Assembly: GCF_000429145.1 (NCBI RefSeq)
Contig: NZ_AUBH01000003.1
Coordinates: 124,001-188,000, forward strand
Direction of reading: 5' to 3'
DNA length: 64,000 bases
DNA from: Aestuariibacter salexigens DSM 15300
Lineage (GTDB): Bacteria; Pseudomonadota; Gammaproteobacteria; Enterobacterales; Alteromonadaceae
Position 1 is the first letter of the stretch. Each line of letters opens with the position of its first letter. Below the pieces are notes generated by a model. That model was given only the letters and a program-made list of their open reading frames with translations, had not been told where the DNA came from and did no database searches. Below, piece after piece: positions 44,553 through 53,896 of this stretch. Both the position numbers and the translations under genes were made by a program.

Positions 44553-46004
44553 TTACTGTGGCAACGCAAAAAATCCGCGAATGTAAGTATTCTTACCCGG
44601 CTTGTAACCATCCAGCTTATGCAGGTTATCGAGCAACTCGTCAACATTGGTCGCTCTACGAATACCAGCTTCCCGGTCAATATAGTCAGAGTGCCCTTCA
44701 TAGCCATCGCGATGAAACAAGATCGATGGAACACCATAGTACTCACTTTCAAATGCGACACTTGAGAAAGCTGTCACACAGACATTCGCATAACGGAGCA
44801 ACGTGTAAGTATCAACACTGCGCTCAATGATCACCTTATCCTGCTGTATTCCCTGACCAAAAAAACGCTCTGTTGAATCTTTGTCCAGGGGATAGGCGGG
44901 ATGCTCTTTTACTACCCATAACCATCCATCGCTGGCAAAAATTGCATCAGAAACAAAGGACTTGTAGTGCTCAGGAAATCTTTGCAAACAGAGCACCGCG
45001 ACACGTTTTCCTTGCTGCTTTGCGGCCTTCAACGGGGGTGGTTGGGATGGAAGGTTCAACATTTTTTGCTGGTAATCCAGCCAGGCATTTCCCGTCACAA
45101 ACACGTCCGCTCCTTGCCTTTTGGCCCAGCGCTCAATCCGTTGCCGGTTTGTCTCACCCCAGACCCAGAAAGTATCAGGAAGCAACTCATACCCATTGGA
45201 GGGAATCGTGTTCCAGTCATTGTAGGTAACGTGAAATCGACTCTGTGCGCCATGCTGATATTCAATAGATTCAGTGCCTCGCCATTTACATGCAAGGCAC
45301 ATTGCTAACCCAACATAGTTATAATACACAGGAATGATCACCCGTTTAGCATGGAAAAAAAACAAAATCGTACTGAAGCTCCTTGCCAGCCAGATAAGCC
45401 GCTTAAACTCAAAAAACACCTTGTGGTGTTCCAGTATCACAGGTGATCCCATCGCACGTAATTGATCATTGATATCGTCAACAAAGGCAATGGAGGGCAC
45501 CTTGTCCCGCTGACGCGAGATAAAGTAACGGCACAATTCGTTCAATCCATACGTTAACGAAGTGATATCGCTGCCAAAAGGAGATTGCTTTGCAGAGAAG
45601 ACTTCATACTTAAGGTAAGCACACTTCACCCCTTCCTCTTGCAACCGCTTTTCTATCCCGACAGTAATCCTATCGACATATTCTCCCTCCAGTTCAAGAT
45701 TGAAGTATGTCGGAGACAAAAAGACAACGTCTGTTTTGCGACTCCTGAGTAACGACAATAGCGGAAACCTGGTCGCACATTGAAACAGCGTTTTTAACAA
45801 CTGCACGCGGGAATATCGGGCCGGCTTTGAAAAATCGGGGCGCTGACTCTTTGCCGCCACAGCCGCATACGAATCAAACTTGAACTTCAGCGAAGTTCGA
45901 ATATAGGGCCAAACCTTTATGCCAAATAATTCATACTGATCAACAGGCAATCTTTGCTCCAGCTCAGCAATAACGCCCAGTACCATTTCATTGTTGATCT
46001 TCAT
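44553..46004 (-). CDS. Putative glycan transferase (GT-B/CDP-glycerol transferase-like)
   Basis: 483 aa from the ATG at 46004, which overlaps the previous stop by one base (TAATG); a longer frame to 46043 is unlikely. A C-terminal Rossmann half is evident: KRVAVLCLQRFPEHYKSFVS, WLWVVKEHPAYPLDK, NVCVTAFSSVAFESEYYGVP. The KEHPAYP and SSVAFE stretches resemble capsule/teichoic type transferases. The central YQHGAQSRFHVTYNDW also fits surface carbohydrate proteins. The donor and acceptor are unknown. Confidence 0.65.
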   Translation of the reverse strand: MKINNEMVLGVIAELEQRLPVDQYELFGIKVWPYIRTSLKFKFDSYAAVAAKSQRPDFSKPARYSRVQLLKTLFQCATRFPLLSLLRSRKTDVVFLSPTYFNLELEGEYVDRITVGIEKRLQEEGVKCAYLKYEVFSAKQSPFGSDITSLTYGLNELCRYFISRQRDKVPSIAFVDDINDQLRAMGSPVILEHHKVFFEFKRLIWLARSFSTILFFFHAKRVIIPVYYNYVGLAMCLACKWRGTESIEYQHGAQSRFHVTYNDWNTIPSNGYELLPDTFWVWGETNRQRIERWAKRQGADVFVTGNAWLDYQQKMLNLPSQPPPLKAAKQQGKRVAVLCLQRFPEHYKSFVSDAIFASDGWLWVVKEHPAYPLDKDSTERFFGQGIQQDKVIIERSVDTYTLLRYANVCVTAFSSVAFESEYYGVPSILFHRDGYEGHSDYIDREAGIRRATNVDELLDNLHKLDGYKPGKNTYIRGFFALPQ

Positions 46005-47161
46005 TACTGGTCGCTCAATTTGGCGGGAGTACTTAACTGACAAATTGCTCTAGCAAAGTTTATCCAGGTCAGGTGCTGGCGAGCAAAACGCCTTATATCT
46101 CTCCTGATATGAGGGTGCTGGTTCGCTTGCTGAACAAACTCAACCACAGCAGCTACGTCGATATCTGTGTCATCTGGCCCTTCAAAGTGTATCCAGTCAA
46201 ACTCCGATAAATCGCGGTCTTTGCTGGACATAACGACCGGAAGACCGTTTGCTATGTAATTACGGATCTTTAACGTACTGTTCTCCGATATTCCGATACG
46301 GTGCAGGCCGAGGCTACCAATGCAAACGCTTGCCGCATCAAAGTAGGGCTTTAAGTCACTTTCAGGTTTGAAGCCCTCGAAGCTGACTATATTCTGCAAC
46401 CCCAACGCTTGCGTTAAGGTCTGTAGTTCAACCAAGCCTTCTCCAGCCCCAACAATTGTCAGCTCAATGGGCACCGCTCGCGATTTCTGAATGTAATTAG
46501 CGATCCCCTTGAGTAATCTGTCAAAACCATGCCAAAACATGATATTGGCAACAGATAACATACGAATAACACCGTCTTCAGCAATCAGAGGGGCCTTGCT
46601 TTGGCTGATATTTTTATCAACGATCCTTATCTTGTTGTCAAAACGGATATTGGGCACATTATATATTTCTTCAGCCGGATTCCATGAGCACACGTAATCT
46701 GTATATTTACCAATCTGTTTCGCATGGCTTTGATCAATGGCTCTCAACCGGAGATCGCGGATCTCTTTTTCATAGGGAAAGGTGGGGAATTCAACTACTG
46801 ATAGCGTAACCCGGTGTCTTTGCGCTCCCAGAAAGTTCAAAAATGCATCGCCTTCAAACATGAAATCATAGCGACAAAACAATAATTGCGGGCTCCACAG
46901 TTTTACTGAGGCCAGCTTCTGTGCCAGTCTCCAAAATGCCTCAGACTCTCCCTGTTTTTCAACAGGCCCAAAAGACTCAATGGGATTAAGGTTGGCTTGT
47001 GCTGAAACCTCGGATAATACTATTCTGTTCAGGCTCATATAAATCGCTCTGACTGAGTGTCCAAGTTCAGCGAATGCTGATGCCTGCCCTAGCATTTTGG
47101 AAAAGATGCCCGCCGTATTTTTAGAATGCTCATTCATGCGGTAACAAATCAATACATTCAC
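46004..47161 (-). CDS. Glycosyltransferase, GT4-like
   Basis: 385 aa. The start NVLICYRMNE...GIFSKMLGQASAFAELGHSV is typical of GT-B enzymes. The C-terminal half has MLSVANIMFWHGFDRLLKGI, LTIVGAGEGLVELQTLTQAL, VSFEGFKPESDLKPYFDAA and an E-x7-E-like stretch (RIGISENSTLKIRNYIANGLP) in place of the usual SE...PLK. The start is GTG after AGAGGC. It follows the HAD protein by 13 bases. It is likely to elongate the flagellin glycan (inference). Confidence 0.85.
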   Translation of the reverse strand: MNVLICYRMNEHSKNTAGIFSKMLGQASAFAELGHSVRAIYMSLNRIVLSEVSAQANLNPIESFGPVEKQGESEAFWRLAQKLASVKLWSPQLLFCRYDFMFEGDAFLNFLGAQRHRVTLSVVEFPTFPYEKEIRDLRLRAIDQSHAKQIGKYTDYVCSWNPAEEIYNVPNIRFDNKIRIVDKNISQSKAPLIAEDGVIRMLSVANIMFWHGFDRLLKGIANYIQKSRAVPIELTIVGAGEGLVELQTLTQALGLQNIVSFEGFKPESDLKPYFDAASVCIGSLGLHRIGISENSTLKIRNYIANGLPVVMSSKDRDLSEFDWIHFEGPDDTDIDVAAVVEFVQQANQHPHIRRDIRRFARQHLTWINFARAICQLSTPAKLSDQ

Positions 47162-47174
47162 GGCTTAGCCTCTG

Positions 47175-49277
47175 TTATAAAAAGTCTTCCAGAAACAGTA
47201 CATCAGCACGGACGCCAACCAGAAAGGGGGCTACCTGGTTTTTCCTGCCTATAACAGTGACCAGTATGGTGTCAGTGGCCTGTTCAAGGCTGTCGGTGCC
47301 TTTGACCAATATACCGTCTATGTATTTTCCGTGCAGTTGACGATTTATATCCACTATCCATGCGACTCTGTCTTTTACAAACGGTAAGATAAAGTTAAAA
47401 CCGCTACCGGCACCGTACAGCACCAGTTGACGACAATCAGTCAACCGGTCTACAAGATCCAGAACCTGACCAATAAGGGCTTGCTTTTCCATTGCTTTTT
47501 GTGAAGCCACAAGTCCGCCTTTTGGCGAGCCCCCATGATTCCTCAGCAAATCCGCAAAACTCACTTGAGACTTACCATCAATCCCCATTTCTGTATCAAC
47601 AGACTGTATCGCTGCATAAAATGCGGGACTGCAACCCTTCAGAGCTGACAGCCATTGTTCAACAGTGACGGATAGAGTTTGCTCACGCCCACTCTCTGCC
47701 TCAGTTTTCAAACCTACAATGCCTTCTCTGATACCTTGCTGCACAGTTGTCTTAGCCCATTGGCTTACATTTTCCTGAGGCTGAAATACAGGTAAACAGT
47801 CACCATCGATATATTTAATCGCACCGACCTGTTCACTCATAAGCCATTCCAGAATATCACGATACTCACTCATAGCCTGTGTCAGACTTGGGTTATCCAA
47901 AGTATTGACCGCGCCTTGCAATCCTCGCTGGGGTTCCTCGGTCAGGCACAGTAGTCTGACCGACCGGATACATGGGAACTGTTGCGCAAGGGACTGAAAA
48001 ATTGAACCCCGCCAACCGACATCAACTAGACAGCATTCTAGAGTGTCGGGAGAGAAAATGTTCTCAAGATAGCGGATCGACTGGCTCCGTCTGACCTCCA
48101 AGGAGCTAGCGAACGTGCTTTTCAATTCGCCATCGCCACAAATTTTTTCACTGCAGGCTTCATCTAACAAATGCTCCATGCTGAATCCATTCTTTTCGCA
48201 AAACGCAGTCAGTGCCGCACTGAAAGGACTGTCAAACAAGCCAAAGGCCTTAACCAGTGCCGACAGCCCATCGGCCCGGTATCTTCGCAGGACAAAGCTG
48301 ATAGTGTTTTTGTCCAGAGCGCAAACCGAGAGTTGGTTGGAAACTACACGATTTATGTAGGCATAGCTGGCGTTGGCCTGGGGGTAGAGAGACTGATATG
48401 CCGAATAGGCTAAGAAACCGTCTCGCGCGAGAAACACCAGCTTAACATTGGCGGGTGTATTAGCGTGTAACCAACGACAAAAGGCGGCAATAAGGGGAGC
48501 GACGTTGCTTCTGCCAAATTCAATCAAGGCCTGTTTTTGTTCATCACGGGAATACTGCCTGTCAGGCTGGTCAGGCGACAGGTGAATAGCTGTTATCTGG
48601 TTTTTCTGAGCCTGCCGAATGTCTGCATTGGGATTATCACCAATATGGACGAACGCAGACGCGGGAATCTGTTCTTTTCGCAAGACATGATGAAACAATC
48701 TCCCGCTGGCTTTATTTAAGCCCAATTCGCAGGACAGATAAATAGCATCGATGAGGGCAGAGATGCCAAGATGTGATAGAAAGCCCGCAAACGCATTATC
48801 GTCATAATAGGTGTCACTCAATAAGATGATGCGGTGGCCTGCTTCACGTGCCTTAAGCAACAGTTTTCTTGCCCCATCGTTGAGCTCAAGGTTTTCTCTT
48901 TCCGCATTTTCGAGTAGTGTGCAAAATCTCGCTGCGACGGCGTCATGACTCTGGCAGCCAGCTATTCGAAATAACGCTGAATACCATGTGTGAAGCGTCA
49001 CTTCCTGTGCAGCATCGAAACGCCCGTTGGTGCGGCCTGTTTCTGCGTAGGCTTGCTCTCTTAGAAGCCAAAACTGTTCCCATGTGAGGGGGTTGGATAA
49101 TTGTTGGTTAACTGTAAAAAAAGCCTCGCGAATAATCCATGACTCTGCTCGTTTTCGCTTTACTAACGTATCGAAAAAGTCCAGGGAAAGGATCTTGGTT
49201 TTTGTATTGAACACCACGTCATCATGGTGCAATTGCTGCAGCGTCTGAATCTGAACAAAATTTTCCCCGGCTCCCAC
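47175..49277 (-). CDS. Large HAD-superfamily protein (COG5610-like) with C-terminal Rossmann domain
   Basis: About 700 aa from a GTG at 49277 with a purine-rich site upstream; an ATG at 49349 would overlap LuxC by 55 bases. The N-terminal HAD domain has ILSLDFFDTLVKR, ILLSDTYYDD and HIGDNPNADI. The middle domain has VFLARDGFLAYSAYQSL and CCLVDVGWRGSIFQSLA, as in HAD proteins of polysaccharide loci. The C-terminal part has a nucleotide-binding-like LVLYGAGSGFNFILPFV. The function is unknown; a phosphatase or sugar-modifying role in the island is inferred. Confidence 0.72.
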   Translation of the reverse strand: MGAGENFVQIQTLQQLHHDDVVFNTKTKILSLDFFDTLVKRKRAESWIIREAFFTVNQQLSNPLTWEQFWLLREQAYAETGRTNGRFDAAQEVTLHTWYSALFRIAGCQSHDAVAARFCTLLENAERENLELNDGARKLLLKAREAGHRIILLSDTYYDDNAFAGFLSHLGISALIDAIYLSCELGLNKASGRLFHHVLRKEQIPASAFVHIGDNPNADIRQAQKNQITAIHLSPDQPDRQYSRDEQKQALIEFGRSNVAPLIAAFCRWLHANTPANVKLVFLARDGFLAYSAYQSLYPQANASYAYINRVVSNQLSVCALDKNTISFVLRRYRADGLSALVKAFGLFDSPFSAALTAFCEKNGFSMEHLLDEACSEKICGDGELKSTFASSLEVRRSQSIRYLENIFSPDTLECCLVDVGWRGSIFQSLAQQFPCIRSVRLLCLTEEPQRGLQGAVNTLDNPSLTQAMSEYRDILEWLMSEQVGAIKYIDGDCLPVFQPQENVSQWAKTTVQQGIREGIVGLKTEAESGREQTLSVTVEQWLSALKGCSPAFYAAIQSVDTEMGIDGKSQVSFADLLRNHGGSPKGGLVASQKAMEKQALIGQVLDLVDRLTDCRQLVLYGAGSGFNFILPFVKDRVAWIVDINRQLHGKYIDGILVKGTDSLEQATDTILVTVIGRKNQVAPFLVGVRADVLFLEDFL

Positions 49278-49294
49278 TTTACCGCCCTCTTTAC

Positions 49295-50458
49295 TCAGCG
49301 AACGACAATCTGTCGGGATAGCGCATGTATCAATGATATTCCGTCCCATGTTGTTTCAAAATCGAGCGCCTGACCCACTGGGACGACCCGATCTACTCCG
49401 GTTATCGACGGATTTGCCAGAACCTTTATCAGAGCGCCTTTCTCTATACCCGCATAGCAGAGTGTTTGACACTTGCTGTCAAGCTCCGACGCTATCTGCT
49501 CGATATCATCAATATGCCTGATATAAAACAACCCTCCTCCCATATGCATATCGAGGTATGCCCTGCTTAAACGGGACACAGAGACGGCGCAAATTGCAGA
49601 CTCTATCAATACGTTAGCTTGTGAACACTGTGCTCGCAGCCATTGCCCTGTCACCACATGCTGATTGAGTTGGTTTAATGCCTGAAAGTCCTTAGCTCGC
49701 TCATTGAGACTGTTCAATAGGGGTATTTGTTGGCTTTGATCGCCAAGCCAGAAAATAACCCGGGGCGAGGAGCAAGCTTGTTGCATGTACGGCTTGGTAT
49801 CTCTCCATAAATGCTCTGCAAGAGAAACCGTATCAGCATGACTCTTCAACTGATTGCCATTCACGATCGCTGCAGAATACTTATCCGCAAAGGTAATATC
49901 TCTGCAAGTGGGCGGTATTGGATATGCCCTGATCTGCTGGACACTGTCATCGCCTCCCCATATGACTCTGGCATCGGCAATCGCGCTGAGCTTTTGCGAC
50001 CACTCGGAGTGATGGCTGAAACTGACAAACAAATTAGCCGCTGCAATATGACGAAATGCCTTTACAGCGAGCACGCTATTCAGGACTGAAATAAGTGTTT
50101 GCTTTAAAGCAGAGTCTTTTGAAGAGAGTCTGACAATGTTTTTGTTACCCATCAACAGGCTGCATACCCAACTGTAAACGAACATGGTATCCACGTTGGC
50201 TGGCGCAAAGTGAACAACCTGCCCCAAAGGCTTATGCAAGCCATTAAGCTGCTCATAAAAGGATCGTATGTGTCGTTCTCTCAGCCAAAAGCCAAGCGCG
50301 ACCAGTTCGGGAAAGGCTTTGTATTGTTGTTCGCCAAGTAAACGGTCAGAAAAGGCGTGTAAAAACGTAATAATTTCGTCACAAAAAGGCGTAAGCAAGG
50401 ATGCTTTTTGCCACCCTTCCAACTCACCATTTTGTGGTGAGAGCACATCTAAAATCAC
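49295..50458 (-). CDS. LuxC-like acyl-CoA/acyl-protein reductase
   Basis: 387 aa, similar to LuxC, an aldehyde dehydrogenase-fold enzyme that reduces activated acyl groups to aldehydes. VVHFAPANVDTMFVYSWVCS and NKNIVRLSSKD, the nucleophile-like Cys in MQQACSSPRVIFWLG and a C-terminal LDMHMGGGLFY stretch support this. The start is GTG overlapping luxE-like by 4 bases. No luxAB luciferase genes are present, so bioluminescence is excluded here; an acyl/aldehyde step in glycan modification is more likely. Confidence 0.85.
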   Translation of the reverse strand: MILDVLSPQNGELEGWQKASLLTPFCDEIITFLHAFSDRLLGEQQYKAFPELVALGFWLRERHIRSFYEQLNGLHKPLGQVVHFAPANVDTMFVYSWVCSLLMGNKNIVRLSSKDSALKQTLISVLNSVLAVKAFRHIAAANLFVSFSHHSEWSQKLSAIADARVIWGGDDSVQQIRAYPIPPTCRDITFADKYSAAIVNGNQLKSHADTVSLAEHLWRDTKPYMQQACSSPRVIFWLGDQSQQIPLLNSLNERAKDFQALNQLNQHVVTGQWLRAQCSQANVLIESAICAVSVSRLSRAYLDMHMGGGLFYIRHIDDIEQIASELDSKCQTLCYAGIEKGALIKVLANPSITGVDRVVPVGQALDFETTWDGISLIHALSRQIVVR

Positions 50459-51555
50459 ACTGCATCTCCCGCCATAAAGGTATCACTACACCCCCTTACT
50501 TCCGTTTGTGGCAACCGGCCATCAATCGCGAAATAGCGGCCTTTCCTGCCGCAGCGGCAGTCATCTTCTCCCAAAAGTCGTCCCAGATCTTCGGTCAAAA
50601 TACTGTGGCCCGGATAGCTCGTCGGCAGTACCGAAACACACTGGAGCAGTCCCTGCTGGTTGGATCCGCAGGGCTTCATCGTGTAAGGGTCTCTGACTAT
50701 GATGTCTGAAAATAGTGGGCAATGAAGATGGCCTGCTTCACATTCGGTAAATATACTACCTACTTGCTCAGCCATACCATAAAAGTTAATAACCTGGTGA
50801 ATCCCGAAAAGTTCGGCAACTGTGTTTTTAAAGGTGTCATTGTCAACCTTTTCTGATTCAAGCTTTTTCCAACCTCCACTGTGCAACAGAATGCCACGTT
50901 CAAACGCGGGCTTTCCGCTACTTTGCTGAAATGCCTTTACAAAATACTGCCAGACCATAAAAGTAAAACCAAACAGCAGCACTGGTTGGTCATGATACTT
51001 ATCGTGGAAAGCCTCAATAACCTGCCAGTTTGGTTGCATTTGCTCGTCCAGCGCGTAGGTGTGGTCACGCCCAAAGAAAGAAAGTCCCTGAATACCCGCA
51101 GCCCTCGCAGTGAAGGAACTTCCCGGTTTTACGGTTACCGGACTATCAATGATCAGCATAGGTAAACGCTGCCTCCCCAGGCTCTCCTGCAGCACTTTTA
51201 CCAGCGTTTTCGATTGTCTGGCACTGGTTTCTTTATCAAGGGTGATCGTTGCAGGTGTTTGTCCGGTTGTTCCTGACGAATGCAGCGTTCGAAATACATT
51301 TTGCGTCGGTGTACTGGAGAGCGACATTAGCTTGAACAGCTTTACCGCAAGAAAAGGCACGTTTTCCAATGAGCTAAAATGTGCAGGAGCTGAACTGGTG
51401 ATATTCGCATAAGCAGCACAATGAGCGCGATGATGCTGGTGCAGCCATTCGAATATGGGTGATAATTTGGCCCATTTTTCCTGTTGGTTGATACCAAATA
51501 CCGGCATCTGCAGAAGGCGTTCATAGTGGGATTGAAAGTTCTGGTAGTCGGTCAT
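50455..51555 (-). CDS. LuxE-like acyl-protein synthetase
   Basis: 366 aa. The adenylate-forming motif TLHSSGTTGQTPATITLDKE is the LuxE signature; MLIIDSPVTVKPGSSFTARA and HQVINFYGMAEQVGSIF fit the family. LuxE activates a fatty acid as acyl-AMP and passes it as a thioester to LuxC in lux systems. It overlaps both neighbours by 4 bases (ATGA and GTGA), implying joint function with the LuxC-like reductase and the AMP ligase. Confidence 0.88.
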   Translation of the reverse strand: MTDYQNFQSHYERLLQMPVFGINQQEKWAKLSPIFEWLHQHHRAHCAAYANITSSAPAHFSSLENVPFLAVKLFKLMSLSSTPTQNVFRTLHSSGTTGQTPATITLDKETSARQSKTLVKVLQESLGRQRLPMLIIDSPVTVKPGSSFTARAAGIQGLSFFGRDHTYALDEQMQPNWQVIEAFHDKYHDQPVLLFGFTFMVWQYFVKAFQQSSGKPAFERGILLHSGGWKKLESEKVDNDTFKNTVAELFGIHQVINFYGMAEQVGSIFTECEAGHLHCPLFSDIIVRDPYTMKPCGSNQQGLLQCVSVLPTSYPGHSILTEDLGRLLGEDDCRCGRKGRYFAIDGRLPQTEVRGCSDTFMAGDAV

Positions 51556-52919
51556 TCGCTGTACTCCAGCAATCGTTGAGCGGCGGAATAATCTACTTTG
51601 CCGTTTTGCAACCTAGGAATTTCCGGGATCTTGCAAACCTTAATTACCGAATGATGGATACCGCAAAATTCAGCCACCTGCATGATTAACGCATTACTGA
51701 CTTCATCAGATACCACCAGCACCCCCAGTTCAGCATCACTTCCTATGCAGACTGCCGCAATACTTTGCGAATGCAGCCAATGTTCGACTTCATCTAGAGA
51801 CAAGCGTTCACCAAACAACTTCAGAAAACGTTTCTTGCGCCCTGTAATGGTGAAATCACCCTGTGCATCCATCTTCGCGAGATCGCCCGTTGCCAGCCAG
51901 TGCATTGATGACAGGCTCGAGAAATCATCCAGACTTTCAATATAACCGAGCATGACGTTTGGGCCTGAATAAAACAACTCGCCTTCCTTATCACAAGCTT
52001 GTATGACGCTACCGTCATCATCTCGCAACTGCAAAAGGCCACCAGGTATAGCCTTGCCGATTGCGTTTGGCTTTTTGAGTGCCCCGGGCCAATCAAGACA
52101 GGCTATTCGAGCAGTCGCCTCGGTCTGACCGTACATGATGAAAAAGGCTTTATCATATTGATTTGCCCAGTTGGCAATATGTTCTGCGATATGGCGGGGT
52201 AACTTTCCGCCTGCCTGCGTAATATAACGAATAGTAGGCCAGTCATTATTGAAGAACCGCAGCCTGTCAAGCAGTTGATAGCTATGTGGTACACCAGCCA
52301 GTGATGTGACTTTGTGTGTTTCTACCTGAGTCCAGAAGTCACGTTGCATCACTGTTGCCTTGGTTACCACAATCGCCGCTCCGACCAGCAAATGGGTATT
52401 CAGTACCGATAAACCGTAGGAATAATTCAACGGCAACATTGTGATTGCGACATCACTGTTTTTTATTGGTAATGAGGCGACAATAGATTCTGCATTGGTA
52501 CTCAGATTCGTCAGGCTCAGGGCGACCAGTTTGGCACTGCCTGTTGAACCAGAGGTACTGAGCAGCAGCGCGAGTGAATCCGGTGGTGAAATTCTGTGAA
52601 CATTCTCGCAAAGCGTCAGCCTCTCGCTGGTCATAACCGCATCGGGTTTATAACGCGAAGTTAATGAAGCAAGCTTATCATTGCCAATATCCGCTGCCAG
52701 TAACAGTGCACAATGCCCGTTCCTCAGACACCCCAGATACGCGGCAATGCAGTTCACGTCATTACTCATGAGTATGAATACCAGTTTCTTTCCCTGCCCT
52801 AGCGGCGCAACGAGTTTGTCTGCGTGCTGTGCGAGGCTGGCGTACGTAATACTGTGTTTCCCATCTCGCAATGCGGTGCGTTCCGCGTGCTGTTCGAGGT
52901 CGTAGAATGCATGTTTCAT
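51552..52919 (-). CDS. AMP-binding acyl-activating enzyme (acyl-CoA/acyl-ACP ligase)
   Basis: 455 aa of the ANL superfamily. The P-loop-like motif is LLLSTSGSTGSAKLVALSL, with FIMYGQTEATARIA and HWLATGDLAKMD...FTITGRKKRFLKLFGER as core motifs A5-A8. It is somewhat short for the family, with a compact C-terminal lid. Its position next to an acyl carrier protein suggests it loads a carboxylic acid onto that ACP. The start is ATG after AGGGTG. Confidence 0.88.
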   Translation of the reverse strand: MKHAFYDLEQHAERTALRDGKHSITYASLAQHADKLVAPLGQGKKLVFILMSNDVNCIAAYLGCLRNGHCALLLAADIGNDKLASLTSRYKPDAVMTSERLTLCENVHRISPPDSLALLLSTSGSTGSAKLVALSLTNLSTNAESIVASLPIKNSDVAITMLPLNYSYGLSVLNTHLLVGAAIVVTKATVMQRDFWTQVETHKVTSLAGVPHSYQLLDRLRFFNNDWPTIRYITQAGGKLPRHIAEHIANWANQYDKAFFIMYGQTEATARIACLDWPGALKKPNAIGKAIPGGLLQLRDDDGSVIQACDKEGELFYSGPNVMLGYIESLDDFSSLSSMHWLATGDLAKMDAQGDFTITGRKKRFLKLFGERLSLDEVEHWLHSQSIAAVCIGSDAELGVLVVSDEVSNALIMQVAEFCGIHHSVIKVCKIPEIPRLQNGKVDYSAAQRLLEYSE

Positions 52920-52928
52920 TATGTCACC

Positions 52929-53657
52929 CTACAAACTTATACCACCATCGATGCCTATGGTCTGCCCGGTAATATAAGCAGCATGGTCTGACAGTAGAAA
53001 ACTGATGAGATCGGCTACCTCTTTCGGCAGACCAGGTCGCTTCAGGCCAATCTTATCCAGCACTGCCCGGCGCTTCTCGCCGCTGTAAGAGGCGGTCATC
53101 GGGGTTTCGATGAAGCCCGGGGCAACACAATTGACCCGGATATTCACAGGTGCCAGCTCTTTGGCCAGTGAGCGAGTCAGTCCGCCCAGCGCAGATTTGG
53201 TCATTGCGTAGGCACTCTGGCCACTGCTGCCCTGCTCTGCAACGACGGAGCCCAGCGTGATGATGCAGCCCCGCTTATTACGCGACATCAGGCGGCTGGC
53301 GAGCTGAGCATGCAGGAATACAGACGCTGCGTTAATTTGCCATTGCGATTGAAGGTCATCGCCACGGGTCATGGCAAGCGGTGCATCAAGCATCGCCCCA
53401 GCGGCACATACCAACCCATCCAGGAGTCCAAGGTGCTGCTGAATGTGGCTGAAGGCTTCCCTGACCTGTTTCTCATCACAAAGGTCGTAGCACATGGGGA
53501 TCGCGTTATCGCCCAGTCGCTCCGCCAGGGTTTGCAATGCACTGTCGTCGCGCCCTGCCAGCAATACGGTCGCCCCAAGCAGATGGCAGACCGTGGCAAC
53601 AGACTGTCCGATACCGCCATTGGCACCCGTGATCAGAATCGATTTATGTTCAAGCAT
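52929..53657 (-). CDS. FabG-like short-chain dehydrogenase (3-oxoacyl-ACP reductase family)
   Basis: 242 aa classical SDR: TGANGGIGQS (10-19), the catalytic Tyr/Lys in SAYAMTKSALGGLTRSLAKE and VNCVAPGFIETPM. The C-terminal AAYITGQTIGIDGGISL is FabG-like. Immediately after the ACP gene (TAATG overlap), it probably reduces a 3-oxoacyl group on that ACP, which could give a 3-hydroxyacyl substituent for the sugar (inference). Confidence 0.88.
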   Translation of the reverse strand: MLEHKSILITGANGGIGQSVATVCHLLGATVLLAGRDDSALQTLAERLGDNAIPMCYDLCDEKQVREAFSHIQQHLGLLDGLVCAAGAMLDAPLAMTRGDDLQSQWQINAASVFLHAQLASRLMSRNKRGCIITLGSVVAEQGSSGQSAYAMTKSALGGLTRSLAKELAPVNIRVNCVAPGFIETPMTASYSGEKRRAVLDKIGLKRPGLPKEVADLISFLLSDHAAYITGQTIGIDGGISL

Positions 53658-53896
53658 TAAAACTGGATATCATAGTTAGCTAGGATCTCCCTGGCTTTAG
53701 CAACCGAACTCATGTCTATTATATCGTCCGTATCCAGCATCACATTAAAGCGGTTCTCCAGCTCAGCAATCAGGAGCATATGGGCAGTTGAGTCCCATTG
53801 CGGGATGGTGTTGTAAGTCAACTCATCGGTTACCTGCCCGGCGTCGATACCCAGTGCAGTACAGAAAGCGTCTGTCAGAATCTCTTGGTTAGTCAT
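53657..53896 (-). CDS. Acyl carrier protein
   Basis: 79 aa. The phosphopantetheine attachment Ser is S36 in PQWDSTAHM, followed by the acidic helix II (LLIAELENRFNVMLDTDDII). It is a dedicated ACP, not the fatty-acid AcpP (which has a DSLD motif). It overlaps pseH by 4 bases (ATGA) and the SDR by 1 base, so acyl-ACP chemistry is tied to the pseudaminic acid acyltransferase step. Confidence 0.92.
   Translation of the reverse strand: MTNQEILTDAFCTALGIDAGQVTDELTYNTIPQWDSTAHMLLIAELENRFNVMLDTDDIIDMSSVAKAREILANYDIQF

Noticed and set aside
49295-52919. Bioluminescence operon
   Set aside because: LuxC-like and LuxE-like proteins are present, but there is no luxA/luxB or luxD, and the genes sit in a pseudaminic acid operon.
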